The position numbers were made by a program, and so were the translations under genes. The notes beneath the pieces were generated by a model that ran no database searches, was not told the origin of the DNA, and was given only the letters and a program-made list of their open reading frames with translations. DNA of 64,000 nt from Simmondsia chinensis (lineage: Eukaryota; Streptophyta; Magnoliopsida; Caryophyllales; Simmondsiaceae): positions 20,159,036-20,223,035 of the forward strand of contig JAGTTD010000012.1 in assembly GCA_018398585.1 (NCBI GenBank), written 5' to 3'. This document shows, in pieces, positions 35,650 through 47,847 of this stretch (position 1 is the stretch's first letter; every line of letters starts with the position of its first letter).

Positions 35650-36258
35650 AATTATTCAAAATTTTCATACACTTGTAAATCCACTCAAGGGGATATCTCT
35701 TTCCCAAGAAGACACTGTAGATTCGTTATTGAATATTTGTTCCCACCACAGTTTATGCTACTGCCTAACATACAACGAATATTGGCCACTCTAACAGACC
35801 TCACTTCTAAGTATATCAAAGTGATATATGCTACATACATGAGTCTAAAACATTCTCAAGATATAAAGTCATTGTTTAATGACATAATATGAATGATTTA
35901 TTTCTTATAGTAGTTGAGAAAAAAATAATTCAAGTAGTCTAATTCAGTATTCCAATCTTATTAACTAACACTAATATGATATTTTTGAATCTCCATTCTT
36001 ATGCCACAATCCCAGCACACCATCAACTACAAACTTATTTTTGGCAACATATCACCCACTTTGATCCAAGTCTATCTATGACTCAATCTCATTAATACGT
36101 CACCAAGGACCACAACTATCTCATGATACATTTTAGAAAATAATCACATGTATGTTTAACTCATAGAACACAATTAAATAATAAATAAATAAAATAATTT
36201 TATTCTTTAATAAATATCATGCAATTCGATTTTCATGACACTATTCCTAACGAAAAGG
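35650..36258 (-). repeat. LTR fragment of the 2-kb-LTR copia family
   Basis: It parallels 55480-56135: CAAGGGGATATCT, then AAGTCTATCTATGACT(C/T)A and the end GACACTATTCCTAAC, which matches GACACTGTTCCTAACA. It is therefore the U3 end, in minus orientation, of the same LTR family as the element at 54109. The rest of the LTR is absent. The edges are approximate. Confidence 0.65.
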
Positions 36259-36500
36259 AAGCTCGATCAAGGACGTTAGTAAACATCACCATCACTAGGT
36301 TATTGAAGATGGATTCTCCCCATAGTATTGTCCAACACAAAAAAATGAGAAGCATCAAAATAAATATTATTCTGACACAAACATTGTTGAGAACTTAGGG
36401 ATAAGAAGATGTAGGAATCATAGAAGACCCAACATGCACTATGAAGTGACCTAGTCTAATTTTCATATCATCCATGTCAGAAGAGAAAGCAGTGATCATG

Positions 36501-36866
36501 TTGAATTTAGTCCTTTGTAAATATCATGTATTTATTTTGTATAATTCACGTATTTTTCTTGTATAGGAATTTATACATAGTAGTTAGTATAGCAATTAGT
36601 GATAACAATTAGTGATAGAATTAGTACACATGTTTATTTCTTCATCTTCTTGTAACTGGCTCATTATTGCCTTCAATGAGTTCTTTATTACTTTGTTTAT
36701 TACCTTGTAACTCATAGAAAGGAAGAGGAAGTGTTGGAAAGTGTTGGGCTCTTCCATTAGCTAGTAGTCTTGTATAAATTAGGAGCTTGCTTGTATGCTT
36801 TGATAATCCAATAAAAGGTAATTCTTCCTTCCATCTAATATTTCTAGTATTTTTCATAATTTTACG
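36501..36866 (+). repeat. Copia 5' LTR
   Basis: About 366 bp. The last two bases are CG where CA is expected; the 3' LTR has TA there. Both are single changes from an original CA. A TATAAATT box lies near 36772. Confidence 0.88.
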
Positions 36867-37014
36867 TGGTACCAGAGCAAGTTTTGATCTTGCATTAAGC
36901 GACGCTGTCTTCCTCTTCCTGATTCACGGCCAAAGCACTCTTGGAGTGCACTTGTGAGTTGTTTATTTTCCCTTTGCTTCTTGTGCTTGTTTTGTGTTTT
37001 GATTTGGTAGAATA

Positions 37015-38118
37015 TGGCGGGTGTTAACAATAATGAGACTACTCTAGCTAATAATAATCAAACTATCATGCCAGTTCTCCTGACAGGGGGAGTCATTGAT
37101 GTTAACTCACTGTTTTATCTGCATCCCTCGGATAATCCCAGTTTCATTTTTGTTTAAAACATTTAACAGGACCCAATTATCCTTCTTGGAGAAGGGTTGT
37201 ACTAAAAGTTTTTAAGGCAAAGAGAAAAATTGGATTTCTTGATGGTAGTATTACAAACCGGATGAAGATTCACCGGACTTTGAAACTTGGAGTGCGTGTG
37301 ACTCCATAGTTGCAACTTGGCTCTCAAACTCTGTGTCTAAAAAGATTAATGAGAGTATTACCTATTTAGAAATTGCGCATGATATTTGGCTTGATTTGCA
37401 TGAGAGATTTTCTCAAGGTAATGTCCCTCGTATTTACGAATTAAAACGCGAGATCTCGCATTTGAAGCAAGACAATTTACCTGTTTCAACTTATTTTACT
37501 AAGTTAAGGTCCTTTTGGTATGAATTGTATATGCTAGTTGAGCTCCCACCATGCACTTGTGGACATGCTAAAGCCTTTTCGCAGATTCGTGATATGGAAA
37601 AATTGTTGGACCTTTTGATGGGTCTTGATCCATCCTTTTCAACTGTGCGTTCACAGCTTATGAACACGAAACCTTTAACGTCTGTTGGTGGTGCATATTC
37701 TGTATTATGCCAGGAGGAGAAACAACAGAGCGTAGCAGCAGGCTCGGTGGTTGTCCCAGACGCTGCTGTTTTGGGAGCGAAAGCCACTGAAGGTGGCGCG
37801 GCAATGGTGTCGGGAAATCGACGTTCTAACCGTTTTACGTGTACTCATTGCAAGAAACAGGGACATTCCAAGGAGCGATGCTTTGAGTTGATCGGTTACC
37901 CACCTGGATGGAAGAACAAAGGGCAGCGAAATGCAAACCGGGAGTCGGTTTCTGCGGCTGCAGCAGCAGAAACCGAACCTCTCGGTGGAGAACGCAGTGC
38001 CATTTCGGGACTGTCCGCTGCGCAGTACCAACAATTGATGTCCCTCCTTGGTCCTTCCACGTCTACCCCTTGCATTAACTTGACAGGTCAAGTATTGTCG
38101 TTTCGTGATTGGATATAG
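37015..38118 (+). pseudogene. Copia gag
   Basis: ATG at 37015 begins MAGVNNNETTLANN. A frameshift near 37155 separates LTGPNYPSWRRVVLKVF from the start, and a further frame break near 37260 leads to the main frame 37333-38118. That frame holds the UBN2-type capsid region (LDLHERFSQGNVPRIYELK; PVSTYFTKLRSFWYEL) and a complete zinc knuckle CTHCKKQGHSKERCFELIGY. It ends WI-stop where the pol frame begins one base out of register. Confidence 0.88.
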
Positions 38119-41100
38119 ACACGGGTGCCACAGACCATATGGTGTCCTCTTTACCCTTTATGTTTGATGTTAAAGTAAATAATTTTGGTGGCCCTGTTAA
38201 GTTGCCTAATGGAACTTCGTTAAAGGTCACCCATGTGGGAAAGGTCAAAATTGCAGAGAATTTTGTCCTCCATTATGTACTCTATGTGCCTGGTTTTCAT
38301 TACAATTTATTGTCAGTGAGCAAGCTAACTCAAAATGGAAAATGCACATTAACATTTCACCATGATTTTTGTTACATACAGGACCTACACTCAAAGAGGC
38401 TGATTGGAGCGGGTAGGCAACGAGATGGGCTATACTTGTTGCAAGCGCAGCCCATGGAAGGGTCGGTCAACACAGCTCAAGTGAATAAAAATGCCGTCTT
38501 GTGGCATCAACGTCTTGGTCATGTTTCGTTTCAGAAATTATGTGTGTTTCCTAGTTTGAGTGTTAAGAAAACTGATGTCGTTTGTGATGTTTGTCATCGT
38601 GCCAAGCAGGCACACTTACCTTTTCCCTTATCTGTTACTAAGACTAGTGGGTGTTTTGATTTGATACACTGTGACATTTGGGGTCCTTATCGAATTTTGT
38701 CGTTAACTGGTGCTCCGTATTTTTTGACAATTATTGACGATTTTAGTAGATGCACTTGGGTTTATCTCATGAGAGAAAAATCCCAAGCACACAAAATTCT
38801 CATGGATTTCTGTCGTATGGTCAAAACACAATTTGGGTTTCAGGTTAAGCAAATACGGAGCGATAATGGACAAGAGTTCAAGTACGGGCCACTTTTGGAA
38901 TTTTATACGAGTCATGGGATTCAGTTCCAATCCTCTTTGGTTGGGACACCTCAACAAAACGGAGTAGTCGAACGGAAGCACAAACACCTCTTGGAAGTGG
39001 GTAGAGCACTTAGGTTTCAGGCGGGTTTACCTAAAAGATTTTGGGGTGAGTGTATTTTAACTGCGACTTATTTGATAAGTTTGACTCCCTCCTCAGTTCT
39101 TCATAACAAAAGCCCATATGAAATACTTTTTGGCAAAATACCCGTGTTCAATCACTTACGTGTTTTTGGGAGTTTATGCTATTACCATACAAAGGATAGA
39201 ACAAGTGATAAATTTGATAACCGAGCTACTTCGGGTATTTTTGTTGGTTATCCACATGGGCAAAAGGGTTATAAAATTTATAATTGGGAGGAAAATAAAA
39301 TTGTGATTTCGAGAGACGTACATTTTTACGAAGAAGTTTTTCCTTTCCTGCAAACCAACAGTACAAATACATAACATATACACCTAAACCCGGGGTCTTT
39401 TGCTTACGCCGAAGGGCCGGATCATCCACCGGCCCTCACTGCACAGCCGGCTGAACCAGGACCTACTGTTCAGACGGCCGAACAGGACCAAACCGAACCA
39501 GTAGAGACTGGTTCGGTCAGCCAGTCACCAGCCGAGGGTCAGCTCGGTACCGCCTCGAATGAAGTGTCAGAAGGTGTCTTGGGTACCACAAGTTCACGGG
39601 GTAATACGGAAGGTACTTTGGAAATCAGAAAGAGCACTCGCTTGCGTTCTGCACCGGTAAAATACCAAGACTACATATGTGACGTTCCATCTTCTATAGC
39701 CCATGCTCCTGCTACCACTCCTTCAGCCAATTCTGGTATAGTGTATCATATTTCCAATTTTGTCTCTAATGTGCATTTTTCTAACGCTCATTGCAATTTT
39801 TTGAGTGCCATCACGGCTTGTGATGAGCCTAAAACCTTCAAGCACGCGGTAGAATACAAACATTGGAGGGATGCAATGGAAAAGGAGATTCGTGCTTTGG
39901 AGGAGAACCGAACTTGGACATTAGAGGACTTACCGATGGGAAAGAAAGCCATTGACTCGAAGTGGGTCTATAGAGTGAAGTACAACTCAGATGGGTCGAT
40001 TGAGCGATACAAGGCAAGGTTGATAGCTAAAAGCTACACTCAGGTAGAAGGTATAGATTATCACGATGCATATGCTCCTGTTGCAAAATTAGTCACGGTG
40101 CGTTGCATTTTAGCTGTTGCTGTTGCAAGAAGTTGGATAATAAATCAACTAGACGTGAATAATGCCTTTTTACATGGAGATTTGGATGAGGAAGTTCATA
40201 AGAAACTTCCACAAGGTTTTGAACAACAACATAAACGAAAAGTGTGTCATTTACGAAAATCTTTATATGGGCTCAAACAGGCTTCACGTAATTGGAATCA
40301 TAAGTTCACTTCTACCTTGCTAAGTATTGGCTTTAAACAATCCAAAGCAGATTATTCACTTTTAACGTATCTTCATGATGGCATTTTCACCGGGGTTTTG
40401 ATTTATGTGGATGATGTTATAATCACTGGTAATAATCAAAATCACATTGCCAAAGTGAAGGAGAATTTGAATGCTTCTTTTGGAATTAAAGACCTAGGAC
40501 CCATCAAATACTTCTTAGGAATCGAGGTTGCTCGGTCTTCTAAAGGAGTTGTTTTATGTCAACGAAAGTATGTATTGGACATTTTGAGTGAGGTTGGTTT
40601 ATTGGGGGCGAAGCCAGCTCCTACACCCATAGTCCAGAACCATGGTTTAGCAGATCAGGTTGGGGATAAGATTGAGGATGAATGTCAGTATAGAAGACTA
40701 GTGGGTCGTCTCCTTTACTTGACCATAACTAGACCAGACGTTTACTATGCTGTTCGTATTTTGAGTCAGTTCATGCATGATCCTAGAGCTCCTCATCTCG
40801 AAGCTGCTACACGGGTTTTACGGTACTTGAAAGGGACACCGGGATAGGGCATTTTTTTTGCCCACCAATAGTGATTTACGTTTGAGAGCATATTGTGATG
40901 CAGATTGGGCGGGATGTCCAACCACGAGACGTTCTACCACAGGTTTTGTCACATTTTTAGGTGGTGCGCCAATCTCTTGGCGTTCCAAGAAACAAAGTGT
41001 GGTTTCCTGCTCTTCAGCTGAAGCAAAGTATCGGTCTATGGCGGCTACAACTAGTGAAGTTGTGTGGTTACGTTACTTATTGACTGATCTTATGGTTCCC

Positions 41101-41361
41101 ATTGACTATGCTTCTGTTTTATTTTGTGATAATCAGGCCGCTCTTCACATCGCCTCAAATCCCGTTTTTCATGAAAGAACGAAGCATATTGAAATCGACT
41201 GTCATTTCATTCGAGAGAAGCTCTTGTCCAAGGAAATTGCGCCCTCTTTTGTTCAATCATCGAGACAAGTGGCGGACATTTTTACTAAAGGGCTCGGTTC
41301 TGCAGATTTTACCGCTCTCCTTCGCAAGTTGGGCATCGTAAATTTACATGCTCCAACTTGA
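38109..41361 (+). pseudogene. Copia pol: protease, integrase, reverse transcriptase, RNase H
   Basis: The protease has DIDTGATDHM at the start. GAG-pre-integrase follows with LWHQRLGHVSF and CDVCHRAKQAH, then the integrase core with IIDDFSRCTWVYL, IRSDNGQEF and QQNGVVERKH. A single TAA at 39372-39374 interrupts a frame that resumes unchanged. RT has WTLEDLPMGKKAIDSKWVYR, QLDVNNAFLHGDL and the catalytic YVDDVIITGN. A TAG at 40845-40847 and a one-base shift in a T8 run precede RNase H (AYCDADWAGCPTTRRSTTGF; HERTKHIEIDCHFIREK). It stops at 41361, just before the purine tract. All catalytic residues appear kept; two stops and two shifts silence it. Confidence 0.9.
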
Positions 41362-41368
41362 GGGGGAG

Positions 41369-41726
41369 TGTTGAATTTAGTCCTTTGTAAATATCATGTA
41401 TTTATTTTGTATAATTCACGTATTTTTCTTGTATAGGAATTTATACATAGTAGTTAGTATAGCAATTAGTGATGACAATTAGTGATAGAATGAGTGCACA
41501 TGTTTATTTCTTCATCTTCATGTAACCGGCTCATTATTGCCTTCAATGAGTTCTTTATTGCTTTGTTTATTAACTTGTAACTCATAGAGAGGAAGAGGAA
41601 GTGTTGGGCTCTTCCATTAGCTAGTAGTCTTATATAAATTAGGAGCTTGCTTGTATGCTTTGATAATCCAATAAAAGGTAATTCTTCCTTCCATCTAATA
41701 TTTCTAGTATTTTTCATAATTTTATA
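41369..41726 (+). repeat. Copia 3' LTR
   Basis: It differs from the 5' LTR by about ten substitutions and a ~10-bp deletion in the GGAAAGTGTT region, about 3% in all. GATCA follows. Confidence 0.88.
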
Positions 41727-42160
41727 GATCATACCACCATTTAGTGTCATATGTGCTCTAGCAGTTGAGTCAAGGTACCAAGTAATCTTGCAATAGTTAC
41801 TTGTGGACATAACAGTTACGGATTGGCGTAATTGACCAGTGTAGGATTGGTTATATCCGTTAGGTCAATTACCACCCTCATGTCTTGGTGTACAACAAAT
41901 TTGACATAGAGAGGGTGTAGGCGGGTGACCTAGAGTACTTGCACTAGAGACAAAATAAATAGCAATATACCTTACCAAACGTGGAGTAGAATGATGGATT
42001 GGACTAGACATGTGCTAACCATCAGCTATAGTTGATACCAACTAGGTTTCTTGCGAACTGGTATGGCCACGGTGATGATCGTGGCCTTGCTGACCTTTAC
42101 CTGCACGACCGTTGTGCTCATGGTCTTGACAGCCATTCACCCCTTCGGTGGAAGTGACTA
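41727..42160 (-). pseudogene. Older copia gag/protease fragment
   Basis: The minus-strand reading gives ITWYLDSTARAHMTLNGGM at about 41727-41810, a decayed copia protease (WYLDSGA..HMT). A histidine/glycine-rich gag tail lies upstream near 42040-42130. The 36.5-kb copia sits at its end. A short minus-strand continuation may exist at 36280-36500. Confidence 0.6.
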
Positions 42161-43300
42161 GGGTCAGGGTAGGTCGAAATTGGTAAAATGATTCTATAAC
42201 TTAATACATTTCTCCTATCGGTATAGGTTGGTCCAATGGAGTTAAGATGTTAAACCTTGCATGCCATAATTCATTGTGGTACAAAACGTTTGATAAGAGG
42301 GAGGAATGCTAGGAAATGCATATGATATTAATACGTCCCGAGAGATTGGAGCTTGAACAACCGCGAGATTGTGGGCCAAAGATTAAAGCTTTTGCATGTA
42401 ATCACCTTCATAAGAACCCTTCATATTAATAGTCACAAGTTCTTGGCGCAATTCCATTCATCTGGCAAGACTAATCTAGAAAGTGTTTTTCTCGTGTTTT
42501 ACAAAAGGCTTTGAAGGCAGGCCTTGTGTAGACATCAATTAGGATGGAGCAATCTCATGTAGTTGCAATTCAACTCGTGATTTGTTAGTCTATTCACTAA
42601 TTGGGAACAGTCATATGCTACAGAGTATAGGCGACGGAGCCATCAATGAAGCGAGTGAGATCATAATCAATAAGGAGGGAGATCATCTAGTTACACCATG
42701 AAGGGTAGGATAGGCAACTATCAAGCTTGATGATAACAGTGCTGGCAAGATTAGGAGTGGTGGTTCGTTGGGGAAGAGGAGTGGTATCATCGAGAAGAAA
42801 ACCACTACAACTAGGAAACAATCAACTCTAGAGAAAAAGGGGGTACTATAACCCGGTCAACACATGACCCTGATAGAGTTGGTGTAGGAGAGGCCAAGGA
42901 TCGAAAGGTAGGGCATGCTAACTGTAGAAGGGAAAAACGGGAAGGATGTCTAACCATAGGCCAGAGAGAGATTTTGTCTCATGAGGTTCATCATGGAGGC
43001 ATGACAAGGATTGATAGAGGAGAAATGGTTGAGCGACGATGAGGGATTCCCTTGGAACTATGTAATGACAAGGGGGAGGTGAGGGGCATTCCAGTTTGGT
43101 CTATTAAGGGTATAAGGAGGAAGCTCAATTTGGGAAGGGGGATGCAATATTTGAAGGGTTGGGATTAGAGTTTTAGGGAAAATTTGATCACCATCATATA
43201 TATTGACTTGGAAGTTCTATTTATGTTTTAATTAGCCTCTCTAACTCAACTAAGAAATTCACAGTTACCCTGTAGGCTATCAAATTCAAATAATGTTAGC
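42160..43300. other. Unclassified stretch, possibly older copia gag
   Basis: Position and minus-strand fragments near 42300-42600 are compatible with more of the older copia gag, but no motif is clear. There is no other frame of note. Confidence 0.35.
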
Positions 43301-43880
43301 TTTTCCTATCTATGTTGATGATGTTGTTATTACAAGGAATGATATAGACTGTATCTCGAATCTTCAGACCCAAAACTATTGTGAGTTTGATATTAAGGAT
43401 CTGGAGCGGAAAACGTTTTCTTGTGAATGAGGCAGCACATGCCTCAATTGAGATTATGTTTAATGCAAGGCATTTTTAGTGAGGCTGGTATATTGGCACT
43501 AAGCTTACTTCGGTGCCTATTATCCAAAATCAGCACCTTGCCGATGCTTTTATTTACTCAGCTTAAGATTAAGGATAATATATTTGCCTTTTGGGCACCT
43601 ACTTAATAATCATTCAACCTAGATATGTTTTCCCATTCATGTTTTGAGTCAATTTATGCATGACTACTGGGAACCTTATCTCCATGTTGTGATGCACGGT
43701 TTGCGATATCTAAAGTCATCCCCTATCACGGTATATTTCTTCCAAATCTTGGATTTTTAGTTATGAGCCTATTGTGATGCTGATTAGGCCAAATTTCAAA
43801 CTACCTAACAATCATCGGAAGTTTTAAAGTGTTACTTAGTGGTTCATTATTGTTGTATAAAACCGATACTCGAGGGAGTT
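43300..43880 (+). pseudogene. Copia RT / RNase H fragment
   Basis: It reads YVDDVVITRNDIDCISNLQ from about 43311, then FDIKDL. Broken frames follow that still show SEAGI, HVLSQFMHDYWEPYLH, a GLRYLK equivalent and AYCDAD near 43760. It is the 3' half of a copia pol on the plus strand, with many frame breaks and no LTR. Confidence 0.7.
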
Positions 43881-45650
43881 TAGACGACGACATTTAGAGG
43901 TAAAAGGACACGTCCGTGACATGTGGGGGCACGCTTAAGGCAGAAATGGCTTTTAGAATTGAAGTAACGGTGTCTCGAGTCCAACTGCTTGGTGAGTTAA
44001 AAATCCCTTGATCAATAACAACTTCGCGAGATGGGTTTAAGGGATGAACGAGGCTCAAGCTCAAGGAGATTTCCAAGAAGGTAGTAAGAAAGGTGGTTTC
44101 TTGGCTCGACCCTATTATTTGGAGCACATATCATGGAATTTGGGCCTCGAGTATATCCTAAAGGACGCGGATGAACATTGGGAGTCTAGAAGGGCCTTGA
44201 GCATGTGTCTCAATGCATGCTCAATTCCAATGCGGCAAAGGAAGGGGGCATTGAGGCTGAATGTAGGAAGGACATGCTTGGTTTTTAGGGCACATCAATC
44301 AGAACTTATGTTTATAAATAAAGGGCATTGTTTGTGTTGTAAAGTGTCAAGCACAAAACTTCTTTAAGTTTTTATAACACACTTGTGATTTATTTCTCAC
44401 TTTTCTAGGAGGAGCGTAACTTAACTTAGCTTGACGCTTCTTGTTTTACTTTTCATCAAGCCAGTATAATTCTCATGTTTCAGATATGAACTCTTTGTTT
44501 TAAATCCATTCCCATAATGGAAGAGTTCATATTTGAGTCATTGGTTTAAGGCTTTGATGGCCAAGCTTCGAGGTTGATTGTGTTGGCCTTAACATTGGTT
44601 TCACTACTTAGTAAATCAGGTAAATTTAGGTTTCAATCACCCTTTCGGGATTTGATTACCAAGGCTAGACCTCAATTGAGGTTGTCTTAACCTAGTGACC
44701 TGAATATTGCTCACGCCATTTTAATTTTATCAAACTTTAACTCATTCAATTTATCACAAGTCAAGGGTACCAGGCTTAAATATCATTAGACTCGAGCTTG
44801 TAGCAAACTACTGAGCTCCTGAGCTTGTCTCCACCCCAGTTTTTGGCTCTTAAGTGTATGAGGTAAAGTGTATGCGGGCTCCGCTCTGTCACCCCAATTG
44901 CTACTTGGGCCATGTCCATATCCATTTTTTATTCCAATGAAGCTATTAATCCCCAAAATCTATAAACAATATAATTTAAATCTCCTTAATTGGGGTAAGT
45001 GTAGAAGCCACAATTAAATTGCAAACCGAAGCTGAATTCCCCAAAAACATCAACCCTCTTATAAGGTGATTGATTGAGGTAAAAGACGGGCGGTAAGCCG
45101 AGGTGATTCCCTTTTTCCATGTTTGTTTAATTTTGTATTTATGGTGACCACACACACAATAAGACAAATAAAAAGAGCAAACAAAAGGAAGATTATTGAC
45201 CGTGACATGTGGTTTTTATGGAAAATATGTCCCTAACAAAGCATGAATATTTGAAGCATGGATGTGAAGAGCGACAACCTTGATTTTAAGAACAACGATA
45301 AATTTTCATAGGTTATCAATAAAGTAACATGAGATTTAGCAAAGTGTCTCAATACCAATACTTAAATTCTTTAGTTCTTATACAATACAATTGTGCTTTT
45401 TTTTTCTTTTCTTTCTATGAGTAGGCATAATTGCAGTCTTATTTTCTTTTGCAAATATAATGTGTGTTAGTGAATGTTTTAGAGAAGGTAACCCCTTCTA
45501 CCATAGTTTTTGTCCCATCCCTTTAGGCGAAGTAAGTTTGTGTCCTTAATCTAAGGCTTTGAGAGGTAAACCACAAGCTTGATAGTGTTGGTCTTAAGTT
45601 AGCATCATTAAAAGGATTGTGTTGATTTTTTTTTTCCTTTTTTTTTTGGG
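43880..45650. other. Unclassified repetitive-looking non-coding stretch
   Basis: The longest frame (44044-44367) has no recognised motif. The block from 44500 to 44900 resembles the 3' non-coding style of Tat-like elements, but no LTR or purine tract confirms this. Confidence 0.35.
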
Positions 45651-45655
45651 TTTGT

Positions 45656-45793
45656 TAGCGTAGTGGCAATGGTCTCTCATCGGGGTCTCACCCTAATGAG
45701 GTAAGGCTGCGTACATCCTGCCCCTCCCAAACCCTGCGCAAGCAGGAGCTATTGAGGCACTGGGTATGTGGTTGTTGTAGCGTAGTGGCAATG
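45656..45793 (+). mobile_element. SINE fragment (TS-like 3' domain)
   Basis: The body 45672-45777 contains GAGGTAAGGCTGCGTACAT, CCCCTCCCAAACCCTGCGC, AGCAGGAGCTATTGAGGCAC and a GTTGTTG tail. This resembles the 3' region of plant SINEs of the tobacco TS kind, which end in TTG repeats. TAGCGTAGTGGCAATG occurs at 45656-45671 and again at 45778-45793. It is either a 16-bp target duplication or a tRNA-type A box that starts a second, truncated copy. Confidence 0.65.
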
Positions 45794-46240
45794 AATTTAA
45801 AGAAACCAGCATGCCGAAGAGCTTACGCCGAATTAGGGGTAAGTCAATTTTTTGATGCATAGGTGATTGACATCAACCGGTCATTTCTTATGAGTATTGA
45901 TACTTTTGGTGAATCTACTTTGGTTTAAAACTTTCACATGGATTCAACCAATACTCCAGTTACAGAGGCTCTTGTACATGCTTATGGGTTTTTATATTTA
46001 TGCATTGCTAGGAAAATAAAGATATGAGCTCAAGTGGTAGTCAGGGCGAAGGAGAGAAGCTCATTGACACCTTACCTCGAATGCTTAAGAGTTGAGAAAT
46101 GGGGCGGGGATAAGCTCAATGCTCTATAGCTTGTTTTGAGCCTGAGTTAATTAGGTCTATGCTCTAGATTTTTTATTCAATTTAACTCACACATGATAAA
46201 TCTTAACAAGGTTTACGTACTCTAAGGTTTAAAACTTTAT

Positions 46241-46613
46241 GGTTATTTACTCTAATTGTCCCTATACTTTGTCCATTGGTGTCAATTTAGTCCTTGTAAT
46301 TTTAATTGAGTGAATTTAGTCCATGCACATGTTATATTGTGTCAGTTTAGACATTGAGTAAAATTTAGCAATGAAATTTTTAATATTCGGGTCACTAGGT
46401 GGTTTATATTGTGTTAACAAGTGGTTTGTATTAGGTTACTTGCATTTAACATGATTGTGCCATTAAAAATTATGTCATTAAGTTAACTTTAATTTGAACA
46501 TTTGTTGACTTGACACAATGTGAATTGGATAAGGACTAAATTGACAGTATTAAAAGTATAAGGACTAAATGGGCACAATGGGCAAAGTACTAAGACTTCT
46601 AGTGCAAATAACC
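46241..46613. mobile_element. MITE with long imperfect terminal inverted repeats
   Basis: The left end GGTTATTTACTCTAATTGTC and the reverse complement of the right end, GGTTATTTGCACTAGAAGTC, continue to match imperfectly for about 55-70 bp, through TTTAGTCCTT motifs. The element is about 373 bp and non-coding. Flanks (AAACTTTAT left, AAAAATTTT right) do not give a clean duplication, so superfamily (Mutator or hAT) cannot be decided. It ends 24 bp before the LTR at 46638. Confidence 0.7.
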
Positions 46614-46637
46614 AAAAATTTTGTAACTTAGACACCC

Positions 46638-47796
46638 TGATGATGTGGTTTTAAAGTATGTAAAAACCATGCACTCGCAATTATAAGAGTTTAACAATTG
46701 GCTAAATTAACAGAATTGAAAAGTAAATTGGTGCCATCAATCAATCAACCATGGTATGAATTAGGTTTATCCTAACTCGGATCGCATCATTATATTTTAT
46801 CACAACAATAATTTTAATGATTTAGGCGACAATTTCTAAATCTAAGATAATGACCTAGCCTAATGGTGTAACCCATCTAATCACTCCAGGTGTTCCTTGG
46901 GTTATCTCAATAGCCCTACTCAATTCTTATTTCATACCTATTTTAGTGTTTGGTTGGATAAAACCTCAACCCTGACCACTCATGAAAACCTGTTATATTA
47001 TGTTATAGGTTATAAGAATAAGAAACACGTGAATGAATTGGAAATCACATCATGACTACAAGCACAAACAAAAAAACCAATCAGAAATATAAACTTGCCC
47101 ACATGAGTGCAAAGAATAGTATAACAAAAGTCATTATCGTAAGTAAAACACAAATCCGAGATCTAGACAACTAACTGTCCTTCATCCCAAAACTAGTAGT
47201 CTACTTCTCCATAGGAGTTTTATAAATCATAAATTTAAAAGAAAAAGGGAAGAGAAAACTCATGAATTGAAAACTCCCAAGATCAACGTTGACTTCACTC
47301 TTGATTTGATTCCCTATTACTTCGACCGCCTGTGCTTCGACATTTGTGAGAATTGAATCTTCCTTGGCGGCTCAAGGTAGGAGATCGCATGAATGAAGTG
47401 AAAAAGTGTGAAAAATAGGCCTCCCTTTTTTTTCATATTTGCGGTGTGACCTAGAGGTACGCAACATTCTCAGTTGATTGATTGGTGCTTTACAACACTA
47501 GAAAGGCTAATTCACCGATTAATTGGTGCGTGACAGTGACTAATTGTTTTGAGCTCTAATCAATAAAGAAATCAAGAACGAAGATTTCCATGTAATGTTA
47601 TTATCTCACTGGTTTTAGCTAGAGGTTTCACTATTTAAGTCCTCATACTACTGAGTCGATTTACATCCCCCTTTAGCTCTGATCGATTAAAGAAATTGAG
47701 AATGAAGATTGCCATTTAATGTTATTATCTCACTAGTTTTAGCTAGAAGTTTCACTATTTAAGTCTTCATACTACTTAATAGATCTACAAACAACA
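46638..47796 (-). repeat. 3' LTR of the minus-strand gypsy element
   Basis: 1159 bp, starting TGTTGTTTGTAG and ending CATCA on the minus strand. Its first ~430 bp in plus reading match 51919-52504, apart from a section missing near 46690. Confidence 0.78.
47551..47793 (-). repeat. Tandem duplication (about 123 bp) in the U3 part of the LTR
   Basis: AGCTCT(A/G)ATC begins both copies (47552 and 47676), and both contain ATGTTATTATCTCACT(G/A)G, TTTTAGCTAGA and TTTCACTATTTAAGTC. Duplicated U3 segments can act as enhancer repeats; here this is only inferred. Confidence 0.8.
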
Positions 47797-47800
47797 TTCC

Positions 47801-47801
<1 letters not shown>

Positions 47802-47844
<43 letters not shown>
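47802..47844 (-). repeat. 43-base C run (G run on the coding strand) at the polypurine tract
   Basis: An uninterrupted C tract lies five bases outside the LTR end at 47796. On the element's own strand it is a G run followed by AGGAA and the LTR, exactly where the polypurine tract belongs. The exact length may be affected by sequencing. Confidence 0.85.

Positions 47845-47847
<3 letters not shown>

Larger units (their letters stand above)
36501..41726 (+). mobile_element. Complete Ty1/copia element, pseudogenised
   Basis: LTRs at 36501-36866 and 41369-41726 both start TGTTGAATTTAG. GATCA flanks both sides (36496-36500 and 41727-41731). The primer site TGGTACCAGAGC follows at 36867, and the purine tract AGGGGGAG (41361-41368) precedes the 3' LTR. 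Gag-pol is nearly continuous and only a few point defects break it. The element interrupts an older minus-strand copia close to its protease. Confidence 0.93.

Noticed and set aside
36642..36857. Small minus-strand frame repeated at 41466-41810
   Set aside because: It is the reverse strand of the copia LTR and appears twice only because the LTR does.
46232..46622. AAACTTTAT / AAAAATTTT as the MITE target duplication
   Set aside because: Three of nine bases differ in AT-rich sequence, no better than chance.
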